Below, in pieces: positions 9,727-17,316 of a stretch of DNA of 18,932 nucleotides. A program made the translations under genes and the position numbers. The stretch's first letter is position 1. Each line of letters starts with the position of its first letter. The stretch covers positions 1 through 18,932 of the forward strand of contig USNA01000002.1 in the NCBI GenBank assembly GCA_900555955.1. Direction: 5' to 3'. Origin of the DNA: an uncultured Collinsella sp. (GTDB lineage Bacteria; Actinomycetota; Coriobacteriia; Coriobacteriales; Coriobacteriaceae). The notes below the pieces were generated by a model. It was not told the origin of the DNA and ran no database searches. It was given only the letters and a program-made list of their open reading frames with translations.

Positions 9727-10932
9727 TTACGCCGAGGGTTCCTGCTGCGTAATGCAGTGGATATTTCCGCCGCCGAAGACGACCTGCTCGGACTGAACGC
9801 CGACGCACTTGTAGACGCCCTCGCCCCAGACCTCGTCGTAGATCTTCTGGAGCGTGTCAACGGCAAGCTGGTCGTTCTCGTCGCCGTACTGCGGGACGAT
9901 AACGCCGTGGTTGGTGACCAGGTAGTTCATGTAGGAGGCGATCAGCGGCTCATCGGCGACGCGCGGCTCGGCGTTCTCGTCGGCGTCGATGGTGTCGCAG
10001 GAAGTCTGGTCCATGAACAGCGGGTTCACAGGCATGCAGAGCTTGTAGACCTTCATCTTGCGGCCCTTGGCGTCAACGGCGTTGGAGAGGGTCTCGTAGA
10101 TGGCGTGGCACTGCTCGTAGAACGGATACTCGGGATCGTCAGTCCAGATGCAGGCCATGACGCCCGGAGCGATGAATGTGGCGACATCATCGATGTGACC
10201 GTTGGTCTCCTCGGGGTCGATGCCCTCCTTGACCCAGATGACCTTCTCGACACCCAGGTAATCCTTGAGGTGCTCGTCCATATAGGCGCGAAGTTCCTCG
10301 CTCCAGGGCTCGAACTTCCTCTTGAACTTGGGCCAGATGGACTCGGAATCCTCTTCCTCCTCCAGAACCGCAGAGCAGGTGCGGCCCGGGGAAAGCAGGC
10401 ACTGGTCGGTCACGACCACGGTGCCCTCGCCGTCGACGGTGATGGAACCGCCCTCGAGGATCATGTCATCGGGACGATAGCGACGGCAGCCGGAGAGCTC
10501 AGCTATCTTAAGGGCGATCTGCTCGTCCTTGTCCCACGGGAAATAGAGGCCGTCGACGAGGCCGCCGTAGGCGTTGAAGTGCCAGTGGTTGGCGCGCTTA
10601 TCGCCCTTGCCATTGATAACAAAAGTGGCAGCGGTGTCGCGGAACCAAGCGTCGTCGGTGGTCATCTCGATAACGGTAACGTTCTCGTCTTCCTCAAAGA
10701 CGGCCTTGCAGTTAGCGTAGTCGGCCTGATTGACGCATATGGTAACCGGAGTGAACTCGGCAATAGCGCGAGCGATGGCGGCATACTGCTTCTGAGCCGG
10801 CTTGGCGCCATGGGCCCAGGTATCGGTGCGATGGGGCCAGCCCATCCACACGCGATCCTGCGGAGCGAACTCAGCAGGCATAAAGTAGCCGTCGGCCTTA
10901 GGGGTGGACTCGGACTCGGTGATCGTACGCAT
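9727..10932 (-). CDS. aguA: Agmatine deiminase
   Basis: Cytosolic enzyme hydrolysing agmatine to N-carbamoylputrescine and ammonia (porphyromonas-type peptidyl-arginine deiminase/AguA superfamily). The 401 residues show TTDDAWFRDTAATFVING (91-108), FNAYGGL, MILEGGSITVDGEGT (157-171, substrate-binding acids), TNGHIDDVATF (243-253, catalytic His246) and GGGNIHCITQQEP (387-399, nucleophile Cys393). It is slightly longer than typical AguA (about 365-380) because of an acidic insert near 188-210. The ATG at 10930-10932 is chosen because GGAGG lies just upstream; the frame stays open further upstream but that part is arginine-rich and unlike the family. It follows the permease on the same strand after a 285-bp structured gap. 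No putrescine carbamoyltransferase or carbamate kinase is in the window. Confidence 0.95.
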   Translation of the reverse strand: MRTITESESTPKADGYFMPAEFAPQDRVWMGWPHRTDTWAHGAKPAQKQYAAIARAIAEFTPVTICVNQADYANCKAVFEEDENVTVIEMTTDDAWFRDTAATFVINGKGDKRANHWHFNAYGGLVDGLYFPWDKDEQIALKIAELSGCRRYRPDDMILEGGSITVDGEGTVVVTDQCLLSPGRTCSAVLEEEEDSESIWPKFKRKFEPWSEELRAYMDEHLKDYLGVEKVIWVKEGIDPEETNGHIDDVATFIAPGVMACIWTDDPEYPFYEQCHAIYETLSNAVDAKGRKMKVYKLCMPVNPLFMDQTSCDTIDADENAEPRVADEPLIASYMNYLVTNHGVIVPQYGDENDQLAVDTLQKIYDEVWGEGVYKCVGVQSEQVVFGGGNIHCITQQEPSA

Positions 10933-11217
10933 AAGATTTCCTCCAAATCGAACGATCGCTTGCTGCAGGCGGGTTACCCGCAGCCTAAAACCAAGAGGTG
11001 GCGGACGCCCGTTCCCCGGCAAAGGTCGGGGCGCCCGGCGCCGGTTTTCACGGAGTCGCACCGGCAAGCGACGACGTAACCTGGCGCGCGGAGACAAAAC
11101 GCACGAAGGATACGGAAGAGAGATTGGGGCGGGCGGTGGTTACCAGAGCTATCGTTCACACCCACCCCGGGGAATGGTCAAGTAGCGAGGAGGGTTGGAG
11201 CCCCGAATCCGGGTGCT
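10933..11217 (-). other. 285-bp GC-rich, highly structured leader before agmatine deiminase
   Basis: No gene was seen. Read on the minus strand it holds a series of possible stems: GAGCACCCG/CGGGGCTC right after the permease stop (11198-11218), GTCGC/GCGAC, GCCGGT/ACCGGC (overlapping the previous one, so mutually exclusive), CCCCG/CGGGG, and GCTGC/GCAGC enclosing GGGT/ACCC near 10960-10985. It ends with the GGAGG ribosome-binding site. The density and overlap suggest a regulatory RNA leader. I did not recognise a known riboswitch consensus. Confidence 0.4.
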
Positions 11218-12657
11218 CTAGTCCTCTTCGGCCTCGGCGGCCTCCTCAGCGAGACGCTGAGCAGCCAGCTCGGGGGTGAGACCCTTGTACTCGGTCTCGC
11301 GACCCTTAGCACTGACGACGCGGACAACCTCGCCAATAAGCAAAAGCACGATGAAGATAACGATCATCGGGACCTTATCGCCAATCTCATCGACAGAGAA
11401 CGGAATCAGCGTTGCAACGATAGCCAGAATCAGCTCGATGCAGGGAATAGCCAGCATGACCTTCATCATGGCGCCCTTAAACGGGAACGTAAAGATGCGC
11501 GCACGGTTAGGGTCGTTCTTACGAAGGTTGAGGAATGCCGGGAACATCGGGATGTAGGTGAGCAGCAAGAATACAACGGAGGTACCGAAGAGCATCCAGA
11601 AGACACCGTTGGAGATGGCGTCGATGGGAACGAGCTGCAGGCACAGCACCAGGGAGGCGACGATGGCGTTGACCAGGTTGGCGCCGTTGGGCATGTCGTC
11701 ATCCGAGATCATCGAGGCAAAGACCTTGGGCATGTTGCCATGCTCGGCAGCATAACGAGCAACGGAGTTGACGCCGAAGGACCAGGCAGCCATGTTGGCG
11801 AACAGGGTGATCAGGAAGGCAATGCAGATGACCTTGAAGATCATGGAGTCGCCCACCATGGTCTGGACAGCGTAGATCATGCCGTAGTCGGGATCGATGG
11901 AATCGGCCGGCACCGCAGCGCCGATGCCAAAGCCAGCGAACAGATAGATCACGGCGATAGACAGGCCGCCGACGATGATAGCCTTGGGGATATCGCGAGC
12001 GGGATCGGCCATATCGTCGGTCATGGTGCAGATGACCTCGAAGCCCATGAAGTTAAAGATGATGATCGACAGGTAGCCGAGAGCGTTGGTGTTGGTAAGC
12101 TCGGGCAGGAAGGTGGCAGCGGACATGTCGTTCGCAAAACCGTTCTCCATGGCATACCAAATGCCCAGAGCGCCGACGATAACGGCAACGGCGACCTTGA
12201 CGATGGCGCCGCCGTTCAGGACCCACTCGGAGTCGGCCGCCTTGGAGCGGCCCATGAGGTAGACGATCCACACAAAGGCAAGATCGATACCCAACTTGGC
12301 GATCAGATTGAACTCGACGCCAAAGACCATGCCCAGAATGTCGGGGAACATGGTAGCCAGCGAGGCGATCCACAGCGGGTAGTTAACCCAGTAGTAGTAC
12401 GAGATGCGGGCGCCCCACTTGTCGCCCAGGCCATCACGTACCCAGTCGTAAATGCCGCCCTCGCCGTCATAGGTAGTGCCGAGCTCGGCGACAACCATGC
12501 CATAAGGGAGCAGGAAGGTCAGGATCAGGAAGATCCACCAGAAGAACTGCTGGTTGCCAATGGCAGCAGCGGGAGCGGCGGCCTCGCAAACGAAGACGAC
12601 GCAGATGATGGTCGAAATGACCGTCAAGAAGGAAAGCTTCTTCTTTCCGTCGCTCAT
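11218..12657 (-). CDS. APC-family amino acid/polyamine permease, probable agmatine:putrescine-type exchanger
   Basis: A 479-residue integral membrane transporter with about twelve hydrophobic segments. It starts MSDGKKKLSFLTVISTIICVVF and has the APC-fold pattern: the first helix is broken by AAAPAAAIG, followed by GEGGIYDWVRDGLG (about 65-78), FNFMGFEVICTMTDDMADPARDIPKAI in the middle and a charged C-terminal tail rich in Glu. The sequence resembles glutamate/GABA and polyamine antiporters. Its position upstream of agmatine deiminase on the same strand suggests it imports agmatine and exports putrescine or carbamoylputrescine, as AguD does in agmatine deiminase operons. The specificity is inferred. 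The ATG at 12655-12657 has AAGGAG at a normal distance. Confidence 0.88.
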   Translation of the reverse strand: MSDGKKKLSFLTVISTIICVVFVCEAAAPAAAIGNQQFFWWIFLILTFLLPYGMVVAELGTTYDGEGGIYDWVRDGLGDKWGARISYYYWVNYPLWIASLATMFPDILGMVFGVEFNLIAKLGIDLAFVWIVYLMGRSKAADSEWVLNGGAIVKVAVAVIVGALGIWYAMENGFANDMSAATFLPELTNTNALGYLSIIIFNFMGFEVICTMTDDMADPARDIPKAIIVGGLSIAVIYLFAGFGIGAAVPADSIDPDYGMIYAVQTMVGDSMIFKVICIAFLITLFANMAAWSFGVNSVARYAAEHGNMPKVFASMISDDDMPNGANLVNAIVASLVLCLQLVPIDAISNGVFWMLFGTSVVFLLLTYIPMFPAFLNLRKNDPNRARIFTFPFKGAMMKVMLAIPCIELILAIVATLIPFSVDEIGDKVPMIVIFIVLLLIGEVVRVVSAKGRETEYKGLTPELAAQRLAEEAAEAEED

Positions 12658-12977
12658 GATGAGCTCCTTCGCTCAGTCTTGGACAAATCGAGACCCTTAA
12701 GATATTAAGACAATTGCCAAGCCTCGGTGAGCGGGCGACAGGAGACGAGCATCCGCCGCCCGCAAACGCGCTTTTAGAAGCCTTGAGGCTTAGAGCTGCT
12801 CGAGAGCCTCGAGAGCGGCGCTCTCGCTTGCCGCCTACGCCTCGTCTCGCCGACAGTTCTTTATCTATGGCAGCGGCGTTTTTATTTGCTATGCCTTCGA
12901 GATGACCGAGATTTTCTTTTTTGAATACACGCTGCAAAAACTAGAGCTTTCCAGCTAGCGACTATTACCCAATCATC
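12658..12977. other. 320-bp intergenic region between permease and LuxR-type gene
   Basis: No gene was seen. It should contain the promoter of the minus-strand permease-aguA unit. Palindromes present include CTTAA-GATA-TTAAG (12696-12709), AAGCC-TTGA-GGCTT (12778-12791) and GAGAGC-GGC-GCTCTC (12811-12825). These could be operators or remnants of a longer upstream part of the LuxR-type gene. I could not place a convincing promoter. Confidence 0.4.
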
Positions 12978-13709
12978 ATGCCCGTGATGCGGACCCCTGT
13001 GGCGACCGCTTCGCAGGCTTTTATTTGGGCCATTGCCAGGGACTTGCTCGACAAACATTCTAAAAAGCAATTCATTATCCCCGTCGTAACGTTTTTGCTG
13101 TGCGAGTCGCTGACTATCGTAGCTGTCCCCTACGGCCCCATGCATCAGTGGCTCTACTACGCAATGCGCCAGGTGTTCCTTATCTTTGTGGGGCTGTACA
13201 TCTTTTGGACGGCTCATAAAAGTACAAAGGTCGAGTTGAAGGCACGCGTTAACAACCAACGAAAGCACCTGATTATCGGCGCCGTCCTGGTCGGGTGCAT
13301 CGTTGCCGAGGACTTCTACAGCATCCTGGTCGTCCCCATGAGCCTGGCGCCCTCTTGGCTGCAGCTATACCTGTCCGAGCGCAACTTTAGCGAGAACGTC
13401 TTTGCGTGCTACTTTGCGATTCTGCTCATCGCCTACACCTATCACGTGCTTTCGATTCGCATGCAGGAGGCGTCCGAAGAAAAGAACGCCAGCGATCTTG
13501 ATCGACACATCGAAGGGCAAATGCCCTCTTATCGCAACGCCTACAAGCTCTCCAACCGCGAAGCCGAGGTTTTGCGTCTGGTAGTGCGGGGCAAGTCGAA
13601 CCAAGAATTCCTTGCCGTGGGCACCGTCAAGACCCACATCCACAACATCCTGGTCAAAACCGAACAGCAAAATCGCACGACGTTAATCCTCCACTTTTGG
13701 AAGCGCTAA
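12978..13709 (+). CDS. Membrane-anchored LuxR-type regulator, probably shortened
   Basis: This 243-residue protein has four hydrophobic segments (about 31-53, 58-80, 97-121, 140-160), a charged linker and a C-terminal LuxR/NarL-type helix-turn-helix (190-240: LSNREAEVLRLVVRGKSNQE, then GTVKTHIHNIL). Such membrane-bound one-component regulators are common in Coriobacteriia, usually with a longer membrane domain. Two features suggest decay. There is no ribosome-binding site before this ATG, and the protein begins as if in mid-domain. In addition, the HTH lacks about five residues (the usual IAxxL) between SNQE (ends 210) and FLAVGTVK. It is divergent from the agmatine permease, so it may have controlled it, as the membrane LuxR-type AguR does in Lactococcus. 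It could be a pseudogene. Confidence 0.65.
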   Translation: MPVMRTPVATASQAFIWAIARDLLDKHSKKQFIIPVVTFLLCESLTIVAVPYGPMHQWLYYAMRQVFLIFVGLYIFWTAHKSTKVELKARVNNQRKHLIIGAVLVGCIVAEDFYSILVVPMSLAPSWLQLYLSERNFSENVFACYFAILLIAYTYHVLSIRMQEASEEKNASDLDRHIEGQMPSYRNAYKLSNREAEVLRLVVRGKSNQEFLAVGTVKTHIHNILVKTEQQNRTTLILHFWKR

Positions 13710-13763
13710 CCTGCCAAAAAGGGACAGGTTTATTTTGGTATGTTTTATCTGGGCAAACGCCAG
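13710..13763 (-). repeat. Dispersed 54-bp repeat, copy 2 (inverted)
   Basis: This is the reverse-complement partner of 8208-8261, starting the very next base after the LuxR-type stop codon. On the plus strand it begins CCTGCCAAAAAGGGACAGG and can fold CTGCCAAAAA/TATTTTGGTAT, so it may act as a transcript end. Its plus-strand frame reads PAKKGQVYFGMFYLGKR, nearly the peptide encoded by copy 1. Confidence 0.75.
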
Positions 13764-13803
13764 CCGCCACGAGAGAGCTGTTTTTCCCTCGTGGCGGTCT
13801 TCT
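13764..13803 (+). terminator. Terminator downstream of the LuxR-type gene
   Basis: A stem CCGCCACGAG/CTCGTGGCGG encloses a T-rich loop and is followed by TCTTCT. It lies about 60 bp after the stop codon, beyond the repeat copy. Confidence 0.65.
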
Positions 13804-13815
13804 AGCAGAAAAACC

Positions 13816-13934
13816 AAGTGAGTAGGCTTTTTGCAGGAGGCCAAGCACGCCCCAAAACGCCACAGCTCTGACCTGCGGTTTTATCGATCATTTGTCGCGA
13901 TGTGCTCGGCAAGTTCAAAAAAATCTACTCACTT
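13816..13934. repeat. 119-bp element with 33-bp inverted ends
   Basis: The left arm (13816-13848) and right arm (13902-13934) share the ends AAGTGAGTAG, a TTTTT run, GCC and AGCAC in inverted order. The bases between these blocks differ, so about 23-24 of 33 positions match. Inside, AAAACGCCACAG and CTGCGGTTTT form a second inverted pair. There is no coding potential. It resembles a small palindromic repeat unit. Confidence 0.55.
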
Positions 13935-13965
13935 GCATCCGAAACGCACCAGATAGGCAAAATAA

Positions 13966-14001
13966 CCGCCGCGAGAGGGCCCCAGTCCCTTCGCGGCGGT
14001 C
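13966..14001 (-). terminator. Terminator of the Bce-type transporter operon
   Basis: A stem CCGCCGCGA/TCGCGGCGG has a GC-rich loop. On the minus strand it is followed by TTATTTTG, a usable U-tract. It lies about 40 bp beyond the permease stop codon at 14038. Confidence 0.75.
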
Positions 14002-14037
14002 ATATGCCTCTGATTTTGCGACGATTTTGCCCGTTTG

Positions 14038-16292
14038 TTATTCGCTATAGCGGGTGGCGATGGCAGCTTGCACCATGCCGGCGCTCATGAGGTAGGTCAC
14101 CAGGAAGTATCCGCCATAGGCTGCCAGGAAGATTGCACAGGTGAGGCCCACGGTGCCGCCGATGCTCATATTTCCGAATATGCTCACCAGCTCGATGATC
14201 ACCTTAAGTGCCACAAAGGAGTGCGCCAGGCCCACTGCCAGCGGGAACAGGAAGAATACCGCTTGCTGCGCCATCACCGAATGGCGAATCTGGCGGTCGT
14301 CACAGCCAATCTGCGCCAGCACACGATAGCTGCGACTGCCGTCGGCCACGTTGGAGAGTTGCTGGATCGACAGAATCGCCGCGCATGCAACGACCAATAC
14401 AAAGCCGATGTAAATGGCTAGGTAACTAATAAGACCGTTCATTGACGCTGCTTGCGTGTACATCTCGGAGCGTGTGATAAAGATTCCCCACGACCCCGGC
14501 TCTTTGCCGTCAACGAGCAGATTGTCGAGCACAGTGTATTTAATGCTCTCGTCTGCCTCGGTCGTATCCATCCCCTGTTTGTAGTTAACGAGCAGGCTAC
14601 TGGAATACGGCTGCAGATTAAGTTGGGACAACAGCTCGTCGGCAACGACGACGGTACCCCCATTACTGCCCATCGCCGAGTTGGCTTTGTATTTCTCTCC
14701 ACCCCCCTCGCGCGCCTCCCCCCCGCCGTATCTTCGTCCGACTTATCGGTTGCGGGCTTGAGCGTATGCCCGCCCAAGGTAAGGGTATGGCCGCCAGCCA
14801 TATACTTGGTGTACAGGTCGACCAGCTCGCCGCCCATATCACACGTGAGCAAGTACTGGTCGCGGCCAATGTGCACCGGCTCCTCGCCCATCATCTGACG
14901 CAGTTTGTTGTACTGGCTCGCCGGCGTCACAAACAGACCCATCGTATCGGCATTGCTACCCCCGAACGCCTTGGGAAGCTTTTCGCCCATGGCCTTGCAC
15001 ATTTCACTTGGAGTCACCGAAGGATCCGAACCGCCAAGCGGGTAACTCAGATACGAATCGATCTGCACATGCTCACCGGCAACATCGGCAATATTGACCT
15101 TCTTGCCGGTCTCGTCGTTGTTGTCCGCCGACTTGCCCTTACGATCGCCGTGCCATGGATCGCCGTGCCATGCGGAGTACAAATCGACCGTACTATCGGC
15201 CAGCACCATGCGATCGGCCTCAGACGGATTGACATACTCTTTGTAGTAGTCGAGCGTATCGGGCGCGTAATAGATATACGTCTGCGACATGTCGGCCGGA
15301 TTATAGCGCTCCAGGTTTTCGTTCATCACGTTGGCGATCGACATACCGCAAGTCACCGAGGTAATGGCGAGGAACAGAATCATCGCGATGACGCCCATCG
15401 AAAAGCACACCGTATTGACCTTGGCCGAAAGCTGACGCACGGTAAACATATTGAGGCCGCGCCAATACACGCCGCGCAGGCTCTGCAGCAGCTTAATGAG
15501 CATGCCCGAGAGTCCCCAGAACAGGGCAAAGGTGCCCACGGTAACCATAGCGGTCGTAATACCAAACTGGTTCATGGCCTCTTGCAGCTTGCTGTCCGTC
15601 GCGGTTAGCGGGAACCCATCACGTAGCAGACGGTAATAGGCCACGCCCACAAGCACCACGCCCACAGCAAAGATGGCAATCGCGATCCAGGGGTTGCGTG
15701 TCTTGATGCTCTCGTTGCGACGCTCGGCACCCATAAGCTCGATGAGTTTGGTACGACGCACGGCGCGAAGGTTCAGCAGTAGCGTGAGCACAAACATTAA
15801 GAGCATGCAGGCAAGGGTCAGATTGAACGCATGCACCGAGAAAAAGAAGTGGAAATTGGCGATCTGTGTCTTAAAGAGCGAGGCCGTAAAGAACGTCATG
15901 AGCTGGGAGAGTCCCATACCCAACACAATGCCGGCGACAAAGGCCACGACCGAGACGATCACGGTCTCGAGCGCCATGATCGTGGCGACGCGCCCGCGCC
16001 CCATGCCGAGCACCTGGTACAGGCCAAACTCCTTCTTACGGCGTTTCATGATGAAGTTATTGGCATACACCATCAAAAAGGCCATGACACCGGCCAAAAA
16101 GTACGTCAGGTTGCCGAGCATGCTGCCCATAACCTGCGCCAAGCCCTCTTCATCGATGCCGGCGATGTCGACCTGCATCGAGATGGTGTTAAAGGCATAG
16201 AAGACCGTGACGCCCAGGGTGAGCGTCAAAAGGTAGACGAGGTAGTCGCGGCCGGCGCGGCGGACGTTGCCCCAAGCGAGTTTACAGAGCAT
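14038..16292 (-). pseudogene. Bce-type ABC transporter permease (FtsX-like, 10 TM), frameshifted at a homopolymer
   Basis: This is the membrane partner of the next gene's ATPase. It resembles BceB/VraG peptide-antibiotic resistance permeases. The first frame (16292 to about 14725) encodes seven membrane helices (start MLCKLAWGNVRRAGRDYL) and most of the large extracellular domain up to DKSDEDTAGG. The remaining domain and helices TM8-TM10 (LISYLAIYIGFVLVVACAAI; MAQQAVFFLFPLAVGLAH; final ATRYSE) are in another frame ending at 14038. The break falls at runs of seven (14718-14724) and six (14702-14707) C. One added base restores a continuous protein of about 751 residues, a normal length. The ATG at 16290-16292 is preferred over the upstream GTG at 16304 because the family begins there and AGGG precedes it. 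It overlaps the ATPase gene by 11 bp. The break may be a real null, phase variation or a sequencing error. Confidence 0.88.
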
Positions 16293-17067
16293 CGGAGCCC
16301 TCACCGCCCATCATGGCAACGACCTCCATAATGCGGTCGAAGAACTCTCGGCGGTCGGTGTCGCCGCGGCGCAGCTCGGTGAAGATCTTGCCGTCGCGGA
16401 TAAACAGCACACGGCTCGTGTAGCTGGCGGCAAAGCTGTCGTGCGTGACCATGAGCACGGTGGCGCGCAGGCGGCGGTTGAGGGCCTCTAGGCTCTCGAG
16501 CAACAGGCGGGCGCTTTTGGAGTCGAGGGCGCCGGTAGGCTCGTCGGCCATGATCATGGTGGGGTCGGTGACGAGCGCGCGAGCCGCGGCAACGCGCTGC
16601 TGCTGACCGCCGGACATCTGGTAGGGATACTTGTCGAGCACCTGACTGATGGACAGGCGCGCTGCCACATCCTGCACGCGGGTCGAGATCTCTGCTGAGT
16701 TTGTACGGGCGATGGTGAGCGGCAGGGCGATGTTCTCACGTGCCGTGAGCGTATCGAGCAGGTTGGAGTCCTGGAAGATAAAGCCGAGCTCCTCGCGGCG
16801 GAACTGCGAAAGCTTAGCCTGCTTCATGCGTGTTACGTCCTGCCCGTTGATGCGGATCGTGCCGCTCGTGGCGCTATCGATGGTCGAGACGCAGTTGAGC
16901 AACGTCGACTTGCCCGAGCCCGAGGCGCCCATGATGCCCACAAATTCGCCGCGGTTGACGGTAAAGCTGACGTCGTTGAGCGCGCGGGTCACGTTGCCCA
17001 GCGCTCCATATACCTTTTCGAGATGCGCGACCTCCAGTACCGGGGTCGCCATGTGCGTGGTTTGCAT
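16282..17067 (-). CDS. ABC transporter ATP-binding protein, Bce/MacB-type
   Basis: A 261-residue ATPase that would energise the FtsX-like permease encoded next. It contains Walker A GASGSGKST (47-55), Q-loop FIFQDSNLLD (Gln99), signature MSGGQQQR (151-158), Walker B MIMADEPTGALD with catalytic Glu176, and switch His209 (VTHD). The class-specific stretches DVSFTVNRGEFVGIMG and ADEPTGALDSKS are typical of BceA/LolD/MacB-type ATPases. In the Bce family such pairs detect and relieve cell-wall-targeting peptide antibiotics together with a BceRS two-component system, which is not in this window. The ATG at 17065-17067 has AAAGGA seven bases upstream. An internal ATG lies at residue 6, but the first is favoured by the RBS. 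The C-terminus overlaps the permease start by 11 bp, implying coupled translation. Confidence 0.94.
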   Translation of the reverse strand: MQTTHMATPVLEVAHLEKVYGALGNVTRALNDVSFTVNRGEFVGIMGASGSGKSTLLNCVSTIDSATSGTIRINGQDVTRMKQAKLSQFRREELGFIFQDSNLLDTLTARENIALPLTIARTNSAEISTRVQDVAARLSISQVLDKYPYQMSGGQQQRVAAARALVTDPTMIMADEPTGALDSKSARLLLESLEALNRRLRATVLMVTHDSFAASYTSRVLFIRDGKIFTELRRGDTDRREFFDRIMEVVAMMGGEGSDAL

Positions 17068-17150
17068 ACCGAGTCCTTTCTTGCGATTAGTCTACGGCAT
17101 CTATAGTCGCAAGAAGACGAGTCGGCTACCATCGATATGGCTTACGCTTG

Positions 17151-17168
17151 CCTTACCGTTGTGTAAGG
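17151..17168 (-). promoter_or_regulatory. Candidate BceR-type operator upstream of the ABC operon
   Basis: CCTTAC-CGTTGT-GTAAGG is a perfect inverted repeat about 85 bp before the ATPase start codon. Its core TTACC-GTTG-TGTAA matches the published BceR-like consensus TNACA-N4-TGTAA at all but one fixed position. This supports control by a BceRS-type two-component system located elsewhere. Binding is inferred from the motif alone. Confidence 0.5.
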
Positions 17169-17171
17169 TAG

Positions 17172-17284
17172 GGGTAGTCTTTTTGGGACGGGGCTTTTTT
17201 AGCTACCCCATCCGAAGCCTTCGAAGCATGAGGCCGCATTTGACATAGGGCAGCTAAAAAAGCCCCGTCCCAAAAAGACTACCC
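17172..17284. repeat. Perfect 33-bp inverted repeat with 47-nt centre
   Basis: The left arm (17172-17204, starts GGGTAGTCTTTTTGGGACGG) and right arm (17252-17284) are exact reverse complements. The 47-nt centre contains CTTCGAAG and a TTGACA at 17240-17245. Similarity of the arms continues a few bases outward (GGTA with TGCC). It lies between two divergently transcribed genes, where a terminator is not expected, so a small mobile or palindromic element is more likely. Confidence 0.85.
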
Positions 17285-17316
17285 TGCCACTTGTTGATGT
17301 TGAGGGAGGACTCCTG

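Noticed and set aside
9706..11079. 457-codon plus-strand frame opposite agmatine deiminase
   Set aside because: Shadow frame; the minus-strand AguA motifs and RBS are decisive.
11198..11218. tRNA-like GGAGCCCCGAATCC segment
   Set aside because: It is a simple hairpin after the permease stop; no cloverleaf, anticodon arm or T-arm can be assembled around it.
17240..17245. TTGACA in the loop of the perfect inverted repeat as a promoter for the Nudix-Vsr gene
   Set aside because: A perfect -35 hexamer, but no -10-like sequence lies 16-18 bp downstream, only the GC-rich right arm.
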